From: Rotaria sordida
Lineage: Eukaryota; Rotifera; Eurotatoria; Philodinida; Philodinidae
Direction: 5' to 3'
NCBI GenBank assembly: GCA_905250125.1
Contig: CAJNOL010000005.1
Span: 124,001-188,000 of the forward strand
DNA: 64,000 bases
Part shown: one piece after another, positions 39,695 to 52,500 of the stretch
Numbering within the stretch: the first letter of the stretch is position 1
How the letters are laid out: the number at the start of each line of letters is the position of its first letter
Program-made: the position numbers and the translations under genes
Notes under the pieces: model-generated
Told to the model about the DNA's origin: nothing
The model's input: the letters and a program-made list of their open reading frames with translations, nothing else
The model's database searches: none

Positions 39695-40034
39695 CAGAGA
39701 GTGTGGGTCTGGATTGTATCCAATGTGTGGCTGTTTAGTTTTAGATATGGATAAGATCTATATTCCACCCGTATCATAGATGTCCATAGCGACTGAAAAT
39801 CTACCGTTGCCGTCATGATATTCCATAAGCTCTTCGAAAATCTCTTCCGTCACTGTGCTAAATTAGCACACTTAGATTTAAAACCATAAGATTCACCACG
39901 ATTGTGATTGTGGATTTGTAAACACTCAAACCGAATGCAAATTCATGCAACTTTACAATCTTCCTAAAAAAGAAGCTATTACTACCGCGCCGCCACGAAT
40001 ATCTTCGATACACATGTACCATATCCACACTCTC
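39695..40034. mobile_element. Possible MITE with short terminal inverted repeats
   Basis: The left end GAGAGTGTGGGTCTGG matches the inverse of the right end GAGAGTGTGGATATGG in 14 of 16 positions. The interior is GC-richer than its flanks. No target duplication was found, so the boundaries are tentative. Confidence 0.45.
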
Positions 40035-40326
40035 ATATAATATTTGTTAATAAATTTTGCGAAATAAAAAAAAACTGTTGCTATTTTAATTATTTGTCTT
40101 TCTTTACCTCTTCCTGTTCATCAAAATTAAAATCTCAATTTCGACTACAACATATACATGTTTGAGTTCTTATAATATGTTGAATAAAATAGTCCATATC
40201 AAATTCATTATTAAATGGCATTTCATACGACACTTGGATTTTATAATCAATGAAAAGGCTTTCTATAAAATGAATTGATCTCTAATAAGCATACCTATTA
40301 TAAACAAACGAGTGTAGCTAATGTGT

Positions 40327-41250
40327 TGAAAAAAAGTTTAACAACAATGTATTTTTGATATTTTTCTATAAAGTTAAACATCTAGCTCAAGTCCAGATAG
40401 TGATTTTAATAACCTATAGAGTTTTCTATGGTATCGCGACTGTTGCTTTCTAGACAGATGCTCCCGCGACAAGATTCTGGCCGTGGATGCGAGTGCGATT
40501 GTAGATGTGAGTTTGAGAAACACTATGGCTCTAAATATCCATCACTTCTTCGCTCATTCAGATCCACAATCGTGTTGCGAGAACAAGTGTCCGAGAAGCA
40601 ACTGTCGCTGGGGAGCAAGCGTTGCGAAAGCATGTGTCCGGGAAACACCTGCTGTTAGGAAGCAAGTGATAGGGGAGCAAATGTCGCTGGAGAGGAAGTG
40701 TCCCGAAAACAACTGTCGCGGGAGCATCTGTCATGAAATCGTTTTTCTGTATCATGCAATCTGTACCGGATGAACTATATATAATGGCAAGGTTTTTAAA
40801 ACACTGGACACAAGACTTTGTGGAAGCTATTTTTTAACGGTGCTATTTTAAAGAGAGTAAATTGAGCGGTCGCGGCATTTTCTACGATCTTTCCTTAAAA
40901 AGTAAAAGTATCACAAAAAAGCGAAATTTGTCAAAAAAATCACTACAAAACTCCTTTTTTCTTCCAGTTTTTGTGATACTTATAACTTTTTACGGGAACG
41001 TCGTAGAAAATATGGCGACTCCTCATATTGTTCTCTTTAAAATTGTATAGTTAAAAAACAGTTTCGACAGAGTCTTGTATGTGATTTTTTAGAAACTTTA
41101 CTATCATAGTTCATCTTGGATAGAGTGCAGTAGATAGAAAACTCCATTGTATATCAAAAATCACTATCTGGATTTGAACTAGGTATTTAACTTTATAAAA
41201 AATATCAAAAATACATTATTGCTAAATTTTTTCCACCGCTTTATATACAT
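40327..41250. mobile_element. Palindromic element interrupted by a GC-rich repeat
   Basis: Left arm 40327-40430 plus 40758-40925 pairs with the inverse of 40966-41250. Shared runs include AATGTATTTTTGATATTTTT, AAAGTTAAA, TCCAGATAGTGATTTT, GATGAACTAT and TATCACAAAAA. The left arm is split by about 330 bp of unrelated GC-rich sequence that the right arm lacks. A solo arm of the same family lies at 20447-20690. Confidence 0.75.
40431..40757. repeat. GC-rich insert: degenerate ~16-bp minisatellite bounded by 19-bp inverted repeats
   Basis: GACAGATGCTCCCGCGACA at 40453-40471 is an exact inverse of 40714-40732. Between about 40575 and 40732 run some ten imperfect copies of a unit near AGCAAGTGTCGCGGGA (14-17 bp). 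The base composition stands far above that of the neighbours. Overlapping ORFs here are cysteine- and serine-rich only because of the repeat. Confidence 0.75.
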
Positions 41251-41491
41251 CATGCTACCAAGAATTTTAATAAAAAATTATTTTCTTTGTTTGTCATACA
41301 AATGAATATTGTTCAAACCGTGTTTATATATTAATTTCAATCATAAAAACATGGAATCTATTCTAATGTAACATCATGAACATTTTTGTATTGATTACAT
41401 TATTTGACATGATATTGATTAAACAATTACAAATTGTACAATAATCTATCGGATCTAAGTTCAATCTTATTTTAGATAAAATAAAATAAAA

Positions 41492-44400
41492 ATGTTTTTT
41501 CGAAATTTATTTCGTAAAAAACATTCTATTATTAATGATTTAAATACTCCACTTTTACGATGTTTAAATTTATTTGATTTAATATTTTTATCTGTAAGTG
41601 GAATGGTTGGATCGGGTATTTATGTTTTGACTGGAGTTGTTGCCAAAACACAAACTGGACCAGCAATTATTATTTCGAATTTATTAGCTGGTTTAGCTTG
41701 TCTATTTGGTAATGAAATAAAGATATAAAAATAAATGTTTTCTCTTTTTTTTTAATTATTTATAATAGGTGCTCTTTGTTATGCTGAATTTGCTGCTCGA
41801 ATTCCAAGAGCTGGTTCATCATATATATTTATTTATGAATCAGTTGGTGAAATACTTGCATTTCTTGTGGTAAAATTTTTCTTCTTTGTTTTTCATAAAG
41901 AAAAAGAACAAATTTTTAACAATTGACTTTTTCTTTTCAAAGGGATTTACATCGATTGTTGGTGGATTGGCTAGTTTAGGTGTTAGTGCTCGAGTATGGT
42001 CGGCATATTTTGATACTTTATTCAATAATAAAATTCATTCTTTTATTATTAAATATATTATTTATTGGCCAAATGCTCCAGCACCATTTGCTAAATATCC
42101 TGATCTATTAGCTTTTAGTATAACTATATTAATTATTTTAGCTATGCTTGCTGGTTTACGAAATTCAAAATATTTAACAAATAGTTTAACTATTGTGAAT
42201 ATGTCTGCTCTAGTTTTTATTGGTATAACTGGATTTATTCTTGGTGATATACATAATTATCAATCGTTTATGCCATTTGGAGTACAAAGTATTTTTCGTG
42301 GTAGTTCTTTATTACTTTATTCTTATATTGGATTTGAAATGGCAACTATTGCTATAGAAGAAGCAAAAAATCCATCGAAAATAGTTCCACAAGCTACTGT
42401 TATATCACTTCTTATTGTTACATTACTTTATTCATTAGTTGGAGCATCATTAACATATTTAATTTCATATAAAGATATTAATAGTGAATCATCATTTGCA
42501 CATGCATATGGATTATCAAAATGGCCATGGGCACGTTATTTAATTTCAATAGCTATTGTGTTTAGTGCTGGTGGAAATTTACTTTCTGGTACATATGGAA
42601 ATATTCGTGTAATGTAAGTTTTTTTTGTTTAAGTTAAATAGTATTTTTAAAAGAATCAGAAAAGATGAGAATATTGAACTGATCTTATATATTTATATTA
42701 AGTTATGTAGAACTTCAAATTGAAATCTAGTAGAATCTAAGAAGTTGTAGAATTCGTCAGTATGTTCATTTGAAATTTAGTTTGTGTTAGCAAAAATCGA
42801 CCGAGAAAAAACAAAGAAAGGATCTTTAAGCTTATATTTACTTCAGTAGTCGATGTTTATTAATTAATCTGGCTCATAGATGATATACTAAGTATGAACT
42901 TATTGTGTTGTTAATCCTTAAACGTCAAGAACGGTTTTTTGACAATGAGAAAAAACTAGACCGCTAAAATAGAGATTCTGGACATTCAGTATGATTATAT
43001 TATAGTTAAAAAAAATAAACTTTTTTTTCTTATAGAAACACAAAATGTCTCTTAGCAGGAACATTCAGTTATTAAGGATTAAGTTTTTGATGAGTAATGT
43101 TCCAGTCAAAGACAATGAAGAACTTTTTAGCGTATATATTTTCTGTAGTAAAATAATAAATATGTTCCTTCGAAATTTAATGCTCAAAAAACTAATATGT
43201 TGATTTACTTGTTCATAAAAATACTTGCAAATATCATTTTCTGATTTCGATGCAAAATAAGTCATTTGTGTATATATTACAGACAAAATTAGAATTTTAA
43301 TTTTGATCAGACAAAATCAGAATTCGACTAGAGATAAATTCATACAATCAAAATGATTAAAATCTAAATAGGATAATTATTTTTTTTTTATTCAACAATA
43401 CCTTTTCATTTCACTAAACAATTTACAAGACAAAATATTTTAATCTATTCATTCATATTTGTACTACCACTTTGTTTTGAATGGCATTTTGTCGAACAAA
43501 AAACTTTAATTTGTTTCTACAAGAAAATTTTTTTTTGTAGTGCTATTACCTTTACCATCGTATGTACAACTGATTTATTTATTAGATTGTAGAGGATGCA
43601 TCTATATTTATATCACTTATCACTTTATCTCTGGTTGAATTCTCACATTGCCCAGGAAAAAAATAGAATTTCTGTTCTGACTTATGCATGTCTAGTCAAT
43701 ATTAGAATTCTAATCTTACCTGATTAAAATTAAAATTCCAATTTAGCCTACAGAAAATAGATTAGAATATGAATAAATGAAGATCAATGCTCTATATACT
43801 TAAAAAAAAACAAGTATATACTATGTTCTCTTATTGAAAATGAAAATTAGAATTGATTTTTAAATAAAAGAAAATTATATCGCAGTTTTATGTCTAATTA
43901 AAAATGAAATCTGTTTAACGAAGGGAGTCCTCGAACTGATTAATTGCTTTTGCGTCATGTTTATACGCATTATATAGATCCTAATAAGCAATGAATACAC
44001 TGGAAAGAGTTCAGACCTTTATCTTATTGCTGGCGAGATATTGCATTATTACGGTATTTATTAGATAAATATCATGGTTCAGAGAAACTTTCCATAAAGA
44101 CTGACCTTACCGAGAATAGTTTATTGTGAAAGTTTCAGGTCATTATGTTGTTTCTATTTCAGGAAATGAGCAAATCATAAGATCTGAAGCTTTCACAGTA
44201 AACTATTCTTGCTGAGAGGAGAATCCACTTTCCGAATGTTAAAACCAAAACTTTTTCGATCTTTGGTTTTTCGTCGCTAATATAGCTTTGAAATGTACCC
44301 TATCAAATGCTGTATAAATAAGGGCTCTTCATTGTTAGTTAGTACTTTTATTCAACCCAATTCTCGAAGTTTCTAGCAGGAAAACTCGAATTGCAATTAT

Positions 44401-45953
44401 TCTTTGTATGCAAAATTCTTCTAAGGATAATTTCTAAAGGTGCTGAGAGCATAGATCATGCGTCTCTAACATCGCTGAACACAACCAGTTTTTGATCATT
44501 TAAGTTGGAGACAGAGTCCTGATATATACCGGAAAATTTGTTTTTCTCGAAATCAAATGTGCAGAATCACCCACGTCTTTACGACATATATTCTATCATT
44601 GATGGTTGGTAGATTTTACAAAAGAAAACATATATTTTTGGAGGTATGCTCAGTATTGTGATCTTTTTATTCGAATGGAAGAAGATATCCCCAACACTAT
44701 CTAGTATCTGTTAAAAAATTTTCAGCTCTCTCAAACATACTTCGACTGAGAAAGCGACCGATTCTAAGCCTTTGCGACTCAGATATTTCCTACAAGGAAG
44801 TATTTCAGAATTTCAAGCCTATGAAAACTTTTGCTGTGTTCATCAGGATCCATCTACCTTGAAAGTTTCAAATATTTCTAATGAGCCGTTCTGCAGAAAG
44901 GGGAAGGAACAAGTAAAGAAATATCGTAAAAATACAGCATCTCAGCAGCAATAACCTAAGCACCCGAACTGTTTTCAAGGTATTCATAGATCATTAAGGT
45001 CTACATGATTCATATAGTCCAGACTTCAGAATGATTAATCAATTGAGGTACTTTCTCTCATAAGTTTATTTTTATCTAAAGTTCAATTTTGCTTATGTGA
45101 CATCTATATTTTTTATTATAGGTATGCTATGTCTACAGATGGATTATTACCATCGAAATTAAGTTATGTAAGTGAAGGACGACATGTTCCAGTTATAGCA
45201 ACGTGTTTAACTTGTGTTACTATTGCACTTCTTGGTACATTTTTTGATATAAAAGTATTAAAAATGAAAATAAATTCTATAATCTTCATCTTAATTTTCT
45301 TTTTATTATATATTAAGGATTTAATTGGTTTTGCTGATATTTCTGCATTACTTAGTTATACGGGTGTATCTATTGGTTTACTTATCGAACGATATAATCA
45401 TCATATACCCTATCGAATTTTATTGACTAATGAAAACGAACAAGAAGAATGTGAAATGTTTGAATTAGATGATGAAAAAGATGACATTCAAGATGTTGAA
45501 TTAAATAATATATTAGAACAAGATCCACTTTTAACACGAATAACACGTTCATTGTGTTGTTCATATATATCATTAATTGATTTATATTTATCTCCGAAAA
45601 TCTCAGCAATTATATTACTTTTAATATTTATTCCAAATACATCTCTTTTAGCTATGATGATTATTTATTTATATAATCGAAATAATTTATTACATATGGT
45701 ACTAATTATCATATGTATATTTATTAATTTAACAATAACACTTATTTTTTGTTTATTACGTCCAAAAAAATCTACAGAAAATCTTCTTTTTACATGTCCT
45801 GGAGTTCCATTAATACCATTAATTAATATAAATATTTTTATTTTTCTTATGATTTTTCAAGATACTCATGATTGGTTTGCATATATGTGTATTATTCTTA
45901 TATCTCTTCTAATATATTTTTCATATAGTTATTGGCATAGTAAAGCACGTTGA
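41492..45953 (+). CDS. Cationic amino acid transporter (SLC7/CAT family, APC superfamily)
   Basis: Exons 41492-41708, 41769-41869, 41943-42613, 45122-45254 and 45318-45953 join in frame (585 residues). The first membrane helix region has the substrate-site glycines of APC transporters (SGMVGSGIYVLTG, about residues 34-46), then GALCYAEFAARIPRAGSSYIF and YIGFEMATIAIEEAKNP, all typical of CAT proteins. The C-terminal part ends with the CAT-specific block CPGVPLIPLININIF. About 13-14 hydrophobic segments are expected. These proteins carry arginine, lysine and ornithine across the plasma membrane; SLC7A4/A14-like members may be lysosomal or orphan. The 2.5-kb third intron holds a repeat element. 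The last intron (45255-45317) is 63 bp without an in-frame stop, so it can be read through. An acceptor-like TTATTTTAG lies 16 nt before the ATG. Confidence 0.92.
43940..45030. mobile_element. Inverted-repeat element in an intron of the amino acid transporter gene
   Basis: About 90 bp at 43964-44065 matches the inverse of 44915-45015 (shared core TTATTGCTG, GAATAC, GAGAT, TTTTTACGATATTT-like). The same terminal sequence occurs in the shorter element at 57181-57665. Both share an inner hairpin around GAATAGTTTAT / AAACTATTC. No coding frame for a transposase. Confidence 0.65.
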
Positions 45954-48419
45954 ATTGTTTTTTGTTTTTTTTTTTCTTCGTCTTATGTTATTAATAACTT
46001 AACATATTTATGTATAAGATCGTAATACAAAAATATAAAAGAAACATAAAAGTTATTTTGTAATTTTATTAGATCTAATAAGACTAAAATGTCATGCATT
46101 CGGCTTTAACAAAACAGAAAAGAGTAAAAAGATTCTAATCTTCTCAAGGAAAAAAAAGCAATTATATTATTGCTAATAATTTGATGTATATTAGTAAAAT
46201 GATTTATAATTCAATTCTTGAATAGAAAATTTCTATGAAAAAAAAACAAACATTCTAATTCTGATCATGCTATGATCAAGAAAAAGATGAAATATGATGG
46301 CATGTTACAATACAATGATTACTTCAGTATTCTTAGATGTTCAAGTTCCATTATCAGAAAGATTGTCTAAACATTTATATTAATATGTTGGATAATTGTG
46401 ATGTCTCTGTCTATGTACTTAAACAAATAATGGATTATTACTTGACCTCCAAGAAACTTTCTTCAAGCATGAGAGATTAAAACAAATGTGAATTTATCTC
46501 GCTAGAAAGTATGTTTATTTTGGGTTCAATGTATAATAATTTAATATAATGTTGCACTTTCTCCATGTTTAAGTTTAGTAAAAAAAAAAAACAACAACAA
46601 CAACAACAACAGTTTTTTTATTTTGATTTCATAAGATCGTTTACATAAGTACTAAAAATTATTTGATTGAATATTTTCATAAAGTAAAAATTTCTTTACA
46701 AAAAATAAATGATATTGAACAAAATCGATAAATAATTTCTCAGGAATTATTTTCTATGTGTAATAGCTTTTGTTAAAAAGTCAATTTTCCATAAATTATC
46801 TTTACAAGTAAACGAACATGTAAGTGACATATTAAAAACAAATAAATAAAACCAACAAAAATAATCCTGTCTTTGGAATGCAATTTTCATCAATCAAATT
46901 AATGTATTCAGAAAGACTTCAATAATTAGTTGCATATTAGAAAAAAAAAAGAATTATTTCTAGATCTATAATTACCCGTAGTTTGACTAAAGAAAGATTT
47001 TATATTGCATATCCATCATAATTAATATATAGTGAAATCAACAAGCATATAACAATTCTATACAACTGATTGTTTGTATTATATTCTGTTTCTTTTTTTT
47101 TTTTGGGCATGATTAAAAACTCTTTCTATTTCACTAATCATTTTTATACTATGGCATATATCTAGGCCATGTCTAAAAGCAATTTTCTTCTGTTTCTTTT
47201 TTTAAGCACAAGATCAAAGCATCTCTCTATTCACTGCATGGACTATTTCATTATAAAATTATCGAGCATGCAACAAAAAAAAATCAATATTCAAATAGCT
47301 AAAACCAAATTATTTTGTTTTTAGAACAGAAAAAATAAAGACGTGCTTATAAAACTCGAAATGATTTTACATAATATAGATTTTGCGCATCGTACTATTT
47401 AATTGATCAATTTATGGATTATATTATAATCTATACAATATAGAAGCTTATCATTACTGAATTTCAAATACCAAGCAATAATAAATAGTAAGTATATTAG
47501 GGTTATTATAGATCAAGCAAATATTTTTACTAAGAATAAGTTGAAGCAAATTAATGAAAGACAGAAAAATTGTGAATAATGACAAGAAAATGAAGGAAAA
47601 AAACTCAAGAACGACAAATTCAGAGATGACAAATTCAGAAATGACAAATTCTATTTAATTTTTGCTCTATTATGTCTTGTTATTTTCAACAAAAAAAAAA
47701 AATAAAGGAAAGGTTAGGAAAAAAAAACATGCATAGACGATAGGAAACAGAAAAATCATAGTATACGATAATACAACATTGTAATTATTGTGTTCTTTTT
47801 TTTATACTTGATTGGACAATCATTTTATTCTTCATTTTTGTCCTAGATAACTTGACGGATGATGCATATATGTTATTAGGTTCTTTTGACTTTAGTCTAT
47901 TCATATAAGTCAAACGAAAACCACCATCATTCAATATGAGGTAATGTTGTCTATCTACTTTTCTTGTTATTTAGTCATTAAATCTTTTAAGTTTTCTCTT
48001 TTTTTTTTTTTTTGTAATCACAATTGTAATCTAAACATCAATTTTAATATGTGAAAGAAGAGAAACTAAAAAAAAGAATGTCAGAAAGACAGGTGGAAAT
48101 TGATTAAACATAATATAACGAGGAATGACTCTCTCAGTATTTTGCGGATAGTTTTCTTAATTGTGGAAACTTTGATAGTTTTTTTCGAAAAGATATACGA
48201 TAAGATTCAATGTAAAACAATAGCTAACAAAAAAATCATATCCAGTCAGTAGTACTATACTATAAAAAATGTCTATTTTCTATCTACTATTTTAAATTTT
48301 AGAATTTTTCCGTTGATTTTCGATCTATTACAAAAAATCTGTATACGTTATTTTGTGATCTATTAGTAGATGTATTACTTAAGGGAAGAGAGAGTGTCGC
48401 TCTTAAAAATTCCCCTTAA
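45954..48419. other. Intergenic region, no gene recognised
   Basis: AT-rich. A (CAA)n microsatellite lies at about 46590-46612. No coding frames or RNA genes recognised. Confidence 0.45.
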
Positions 48420-49585
48420 GCTTAATCAGTTTGCAGATAATACTTTCAATATGATGCCTACGCAATAAAAATAAACACATTGATAAATTGTTGACTAAGT
48501 TCTCCATCGACTAAGGTCAAAGTTAATTGAAGATTGTGAATTAAGAAGTATTCTTTTAAACTTCTAGTGTTTCATATAAATGTTAGATTCAATTGATCCT
48601 GGTGTAATTTTACAACCAACTGTCTGTTGAAATAAATCAACACAAAAAAAAACATATTACGTATGACTTTTTCTGTGTGTACCATTTAATTACTAATTAG
48701 TGATACTCGAGTGTAAAAAGTAAATTTTCCTTATGTCAGAACATATCGAAAGAAAAAGTTTGATATCATAAACAACATGATACGATACTGACTTGTATTT
48801 CACCATTATATTTCTATTTACGGTCAAAGGGTATATGATAATCGGGATCAGCATTAAAAACTAAGGGGAATCATATATTTTGTTGACAAAAGAAAATTTT
48901 TGTCACAATGACATCTGTATTCTTCTTCAGCTTCTCTAAAAATAATTTCATCCATAATCCCTCCGGTATGCGGTTTTGGGACAAGAAAAAAATTTTCTTT
49001 TCTCGTAGAAAATATACAATCCGACTCAGTTTTTGTATGATGATTTCGATTATCATATCCATTTTGACAATAAATAGAGATATAATCGTCGAATACGAAC
49101 CAATTTTGTCGCATATTATTTATGATATCGAATTTTTTTTTTCAAAATTGGAAGTTTTCAAAAGAAATAAGTTGTGGGTATTCAATAGAACTTAATCATA
49201 TGCTATCAAAATGATATATTGCATGACTTTTTGCAATAGGAAAATTTACTTTTTTACACCAAAGTGTCATTTATTAGTAATTAAATGACATACACACACA
49301 CACACACACAAAAGTCATACTTAATATGTTTTTTTTTGTGTGGAATTATTTCTAAAAATAGTTGTCGACAAAATTACACCAGAATCAATTAGATCTAACA
49401 TTAATATGGAATATTAGACTTTTAAAAAAAATGATCCTCGACCTACAATGTTCAATTAACTTTGACCTTAGTCAATTAAAGGTTCAGTCAATAGTTTATC
49501 AACACTTGTTCTTTTTGTTGCATAGACATACTCTCGACGGTATTCTCTACAAACTGATAAAACTTGAAGGTATGTTTAGGGGGAC
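48420..49585. mobile_element. 1.2-kb foldback element with ~350-bp inverted arms
   Basis: 48424-48765 pairs with the inverse of about 49215-49585. Shared runs include GACTAAGGTCAAAGTTAATTGAA, CACAAAAAAAAACATATTA, GTATGACTTTT, ATTTAATTACTAAT and AAAGTAAATTTTCCT (described here as separate motifs). An (AC)n tract at 49292-49310 lies in the right arm where the left arm has a shorter GTGTGT run. The centre (48780-49200) has overlapping ORFs on both strands without recognisable content. Confidence 0.75.
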
Positions 49586-52500
49586 AACATCCCCTCCGAC
49601 GCGTTTTCTTAACTAAATACTTTTTTTTTGATTTATCATAAATCTTTCTGCATAGAAGATTTTGTTTGTCTTCTCTTATCCACGTTACAAAGGATCATCT
49701 ATAGAGTTTCATCAAAATTTTGCTTTATTTACATCAAATATACTATTCATATAGATTCAGAGTTACTCCCAAATTCAAGGAAGAATATTCTTCTATGAAA
49801 TTAGACTCGAGTGAACTGTTGTAAAATCTCTTGTCTGTAATAAATGGCTCGACTAAGAAGAATTATCATCAGTTCCAACTTATTTAGGAAGAAGACTGAC
49901 TATTAGAACTTCATAGATGTATTTCAAGGTTTTTCTTGAGCTCTTTTCGAAAGAGAATACTTGAAAATAAAAGCTATTTACTTTAGAATGATCTAGAATG
50001 TGTTTATTCATACGAAAAGGAAATAATTATTTGAAAGTGAACATTTTTGTTTTGAAGTACAGCATGCCAGATTGACTATGATTTCCTTATTATTCTTTGC
50101 ATAGTCATTTTGATTATATTTTATAGAGAATTTCATGATTCATCTTTTGAAAAGACATTGAAAAATTTGAGAAAGATATTCTCAAAAAAATACTGAGAGA
50201 ATCATTCTTTATGTGTCGTCTGTTATAATGATACTGTAATAAAATTTCATACGAACTAATCTCTTATAGAAAAAAACCAAGAAAAAATGATTTATTAAAT
50301 ATTAATAAAATATAAAATTTATTGCTCTCAATATATCCATAAAATAAACAAAAAAAAATGTTTTTGAAATAAATCCTAAATATATCCTAATTCATATATA
50401 TTCAGTTGTTTATTGCTCTTATTATCTATTAAATCTTATCGCAATATGTTAACAGATTATTTCTTTAACATATATAATCTATATATAAACATCTCTACTA
50501 TTAAACTTCTAAAATATAACAAATGTCTTTTTATCTGTTTTATTGAACTCATCGAAAAAAACCTATCAGTTTTTTTTTTCGATCAATACAATTTCTTATT
50601 ATTATATCGAAATAACATAAAATAAATTTTGATGCTTCTCTCGATTGAATTTTGTAGATCTGTTTATATTGTACCAAAATACTTTTTTTTGTTCGGTTCA
50701 TCTAAGTGTAATTTATGTAAGCCGTAAAATTGATATTAAAATTATTCATTAGTAATTAAATTTTAATCTATGACTATATTCATCTACTCTCTATAAGTGT
50801 TAATTTTTATCAGTATAGAAAACATATTCAAGCTGTTTCAAAATAAAAAGAAACGGCCTCGAATAATAAAAATTTAATTAATATGCGACTTCGTAGTTCG
50901 CTTCAATTGATTTTTATTACTAAAAAATAAACACAAATTTCAATCAAACACGTATTGTAAAGATAAATATATCATAGAATTTTTTTCCATTGAACTTAAC
51001 TATGCTTCAAATTAGTAATGCCCACGATATTTTTGAGTATCTATTAATAGTAAGATTGAAAGAATAAAATGTAACGTGATTCTTGCTAATAGTAAAAAGA
51101 AAAAAACTATATTTATCATAGTTTTTTTAAAACAACTGTTAAAATATTTAATCTCATTTCGGAAATGTTTTATGTTGAGAACTCCATGCCTATTCTCTTT
51201 CAATATTTATATGGTTTATAGACTACTCGAACTCTGTGACCTAAATAAGCATAAATATGACAGCATGAGTCTCAGCTATTGTATAAAAAAAAAACATTTT
51301 TTATTTATTTAGTTGAATGCTCTCATTACTTTCATATATATATATATTCTTCTCTACATTTCACAAGAGTTATTGTTGTCACTTTTCTCATAAAAAATAT
51401 ACGAAATAAAAAAGAAATTATATAATTCACAAGAGGAATATAACACATTGTATTCAAAACCAATTATTTATTCATATGATCCGCTTAAATAGTTGAACAG
51501 TTGGATAAAATAAAGATAGCATATCAGATTATGTTACTAAGAAAATATTCATAAAGCGATATTTATGCAAGTAAGTTAATTGGTTTTTTTTTATTGAATT
51601 CAAAAAATACCAAAAATAAAATTGATACATTATTTGAAATAACCATAAATAATATCTTAGAATCTAATTGAATTTTTCAGTTTATGTTGAAGAATCTCTC
51701 TAGTCAAGAGTCAGCTGAAGTTTGAATAGATTTTTAAAATAGAAAAAAATACTTTATTTTTTTTTAATATAGAAAAAGAAAAACAAATTTATTTTTAAAA
51801 GCTAGTGTTAAAAAACAACAAAACATGTTCAAGATAATTATATAATAATAGGTTTTGATAAATAGATAACAGACATTGTTTTTGTATATATTCTTCTAGA
51901 ACATTTGTTAAGAAAGAGATAGATCAAAAGAGGAAAAGTATTTTTAGTGCTCTTAATGGATTTTCTCTCGTTTACTTAATCATGCATCATATTCTTCTTC
52001 CGTTTGGTTTGTCTATATGGAAAGAAGCAGTGAAATTTTTTATATACTGTGTAATCAAATGCTTATTATCAGTAAGACATAAATATATTAATCTAAAGAG
52101 AATTCAAGACAAGTAGAAGATTCCGAAGTACAAATAAAAAGCTTCGAGCTATTATATTCTGTGTGTTCTTTTCTTTTTTAAAGTATCGATGTAAAATTTC
52201 AGTTCGTTTGATTTTATGAATACATTATTATGTGTAAAAGAATCTTGTCTTTCATATTTGCTCAGTAGACAGATTGCTTGGATACGAGACATCAAGAAAA
52301 AAACCAAACAAATGTATCTTAGCTAACTAAATTATTTTTTTTGATTAGCTAAATTTAATAGTAACTTCAGTTTCAGTAAATCAATATATAATTATTATTT
52401 TTACTATTACTAATAATAATTACAAACTACTTTTATTTCATTGTATTTTTCTGTTTTATTTTTTCTGTAATGCCTTTTTCAAGAGAGTGAATGAGAAATA

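Larger units (their letters stand above)
38617..41491. other. Intergenic region crowded with inverted-repeat elements
   Basis: After the 3' UTR of the TMEM45 gene it contains the TA-flanked element at 39161-39537, a possible element at 39695-40034 and the palindromic element at 40327-41250 with its GC-rich insert, listed separately. No gene seen. Confidence 0.5.

Noticed and set aside
40575..40735. CRISPR-like array
   Set aside because: Units are only about 16 bp, imperfect and without unique spacers; this is a minisatellite in an animal genome.
40428..40773. Cysteine-rich small proteins (76 and 96 residues)
   Set aside because: The ORFs overlap in different frames and derive from the GC-rich 16-bp repeat; the Cys pattern is an effect of the repeat unit.
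48854..49195. Four overlapping ORFs in the centre of a foldback element
   Set aside because: Frames on both strands overlap fully and none shows a transposase motif.
49292..49310. Telomere-like or centromeric repeat
   Set aside because: Plain (AC)n dinucleotide run inside a foldback arm; no longer-unit tandem array is present in the window.
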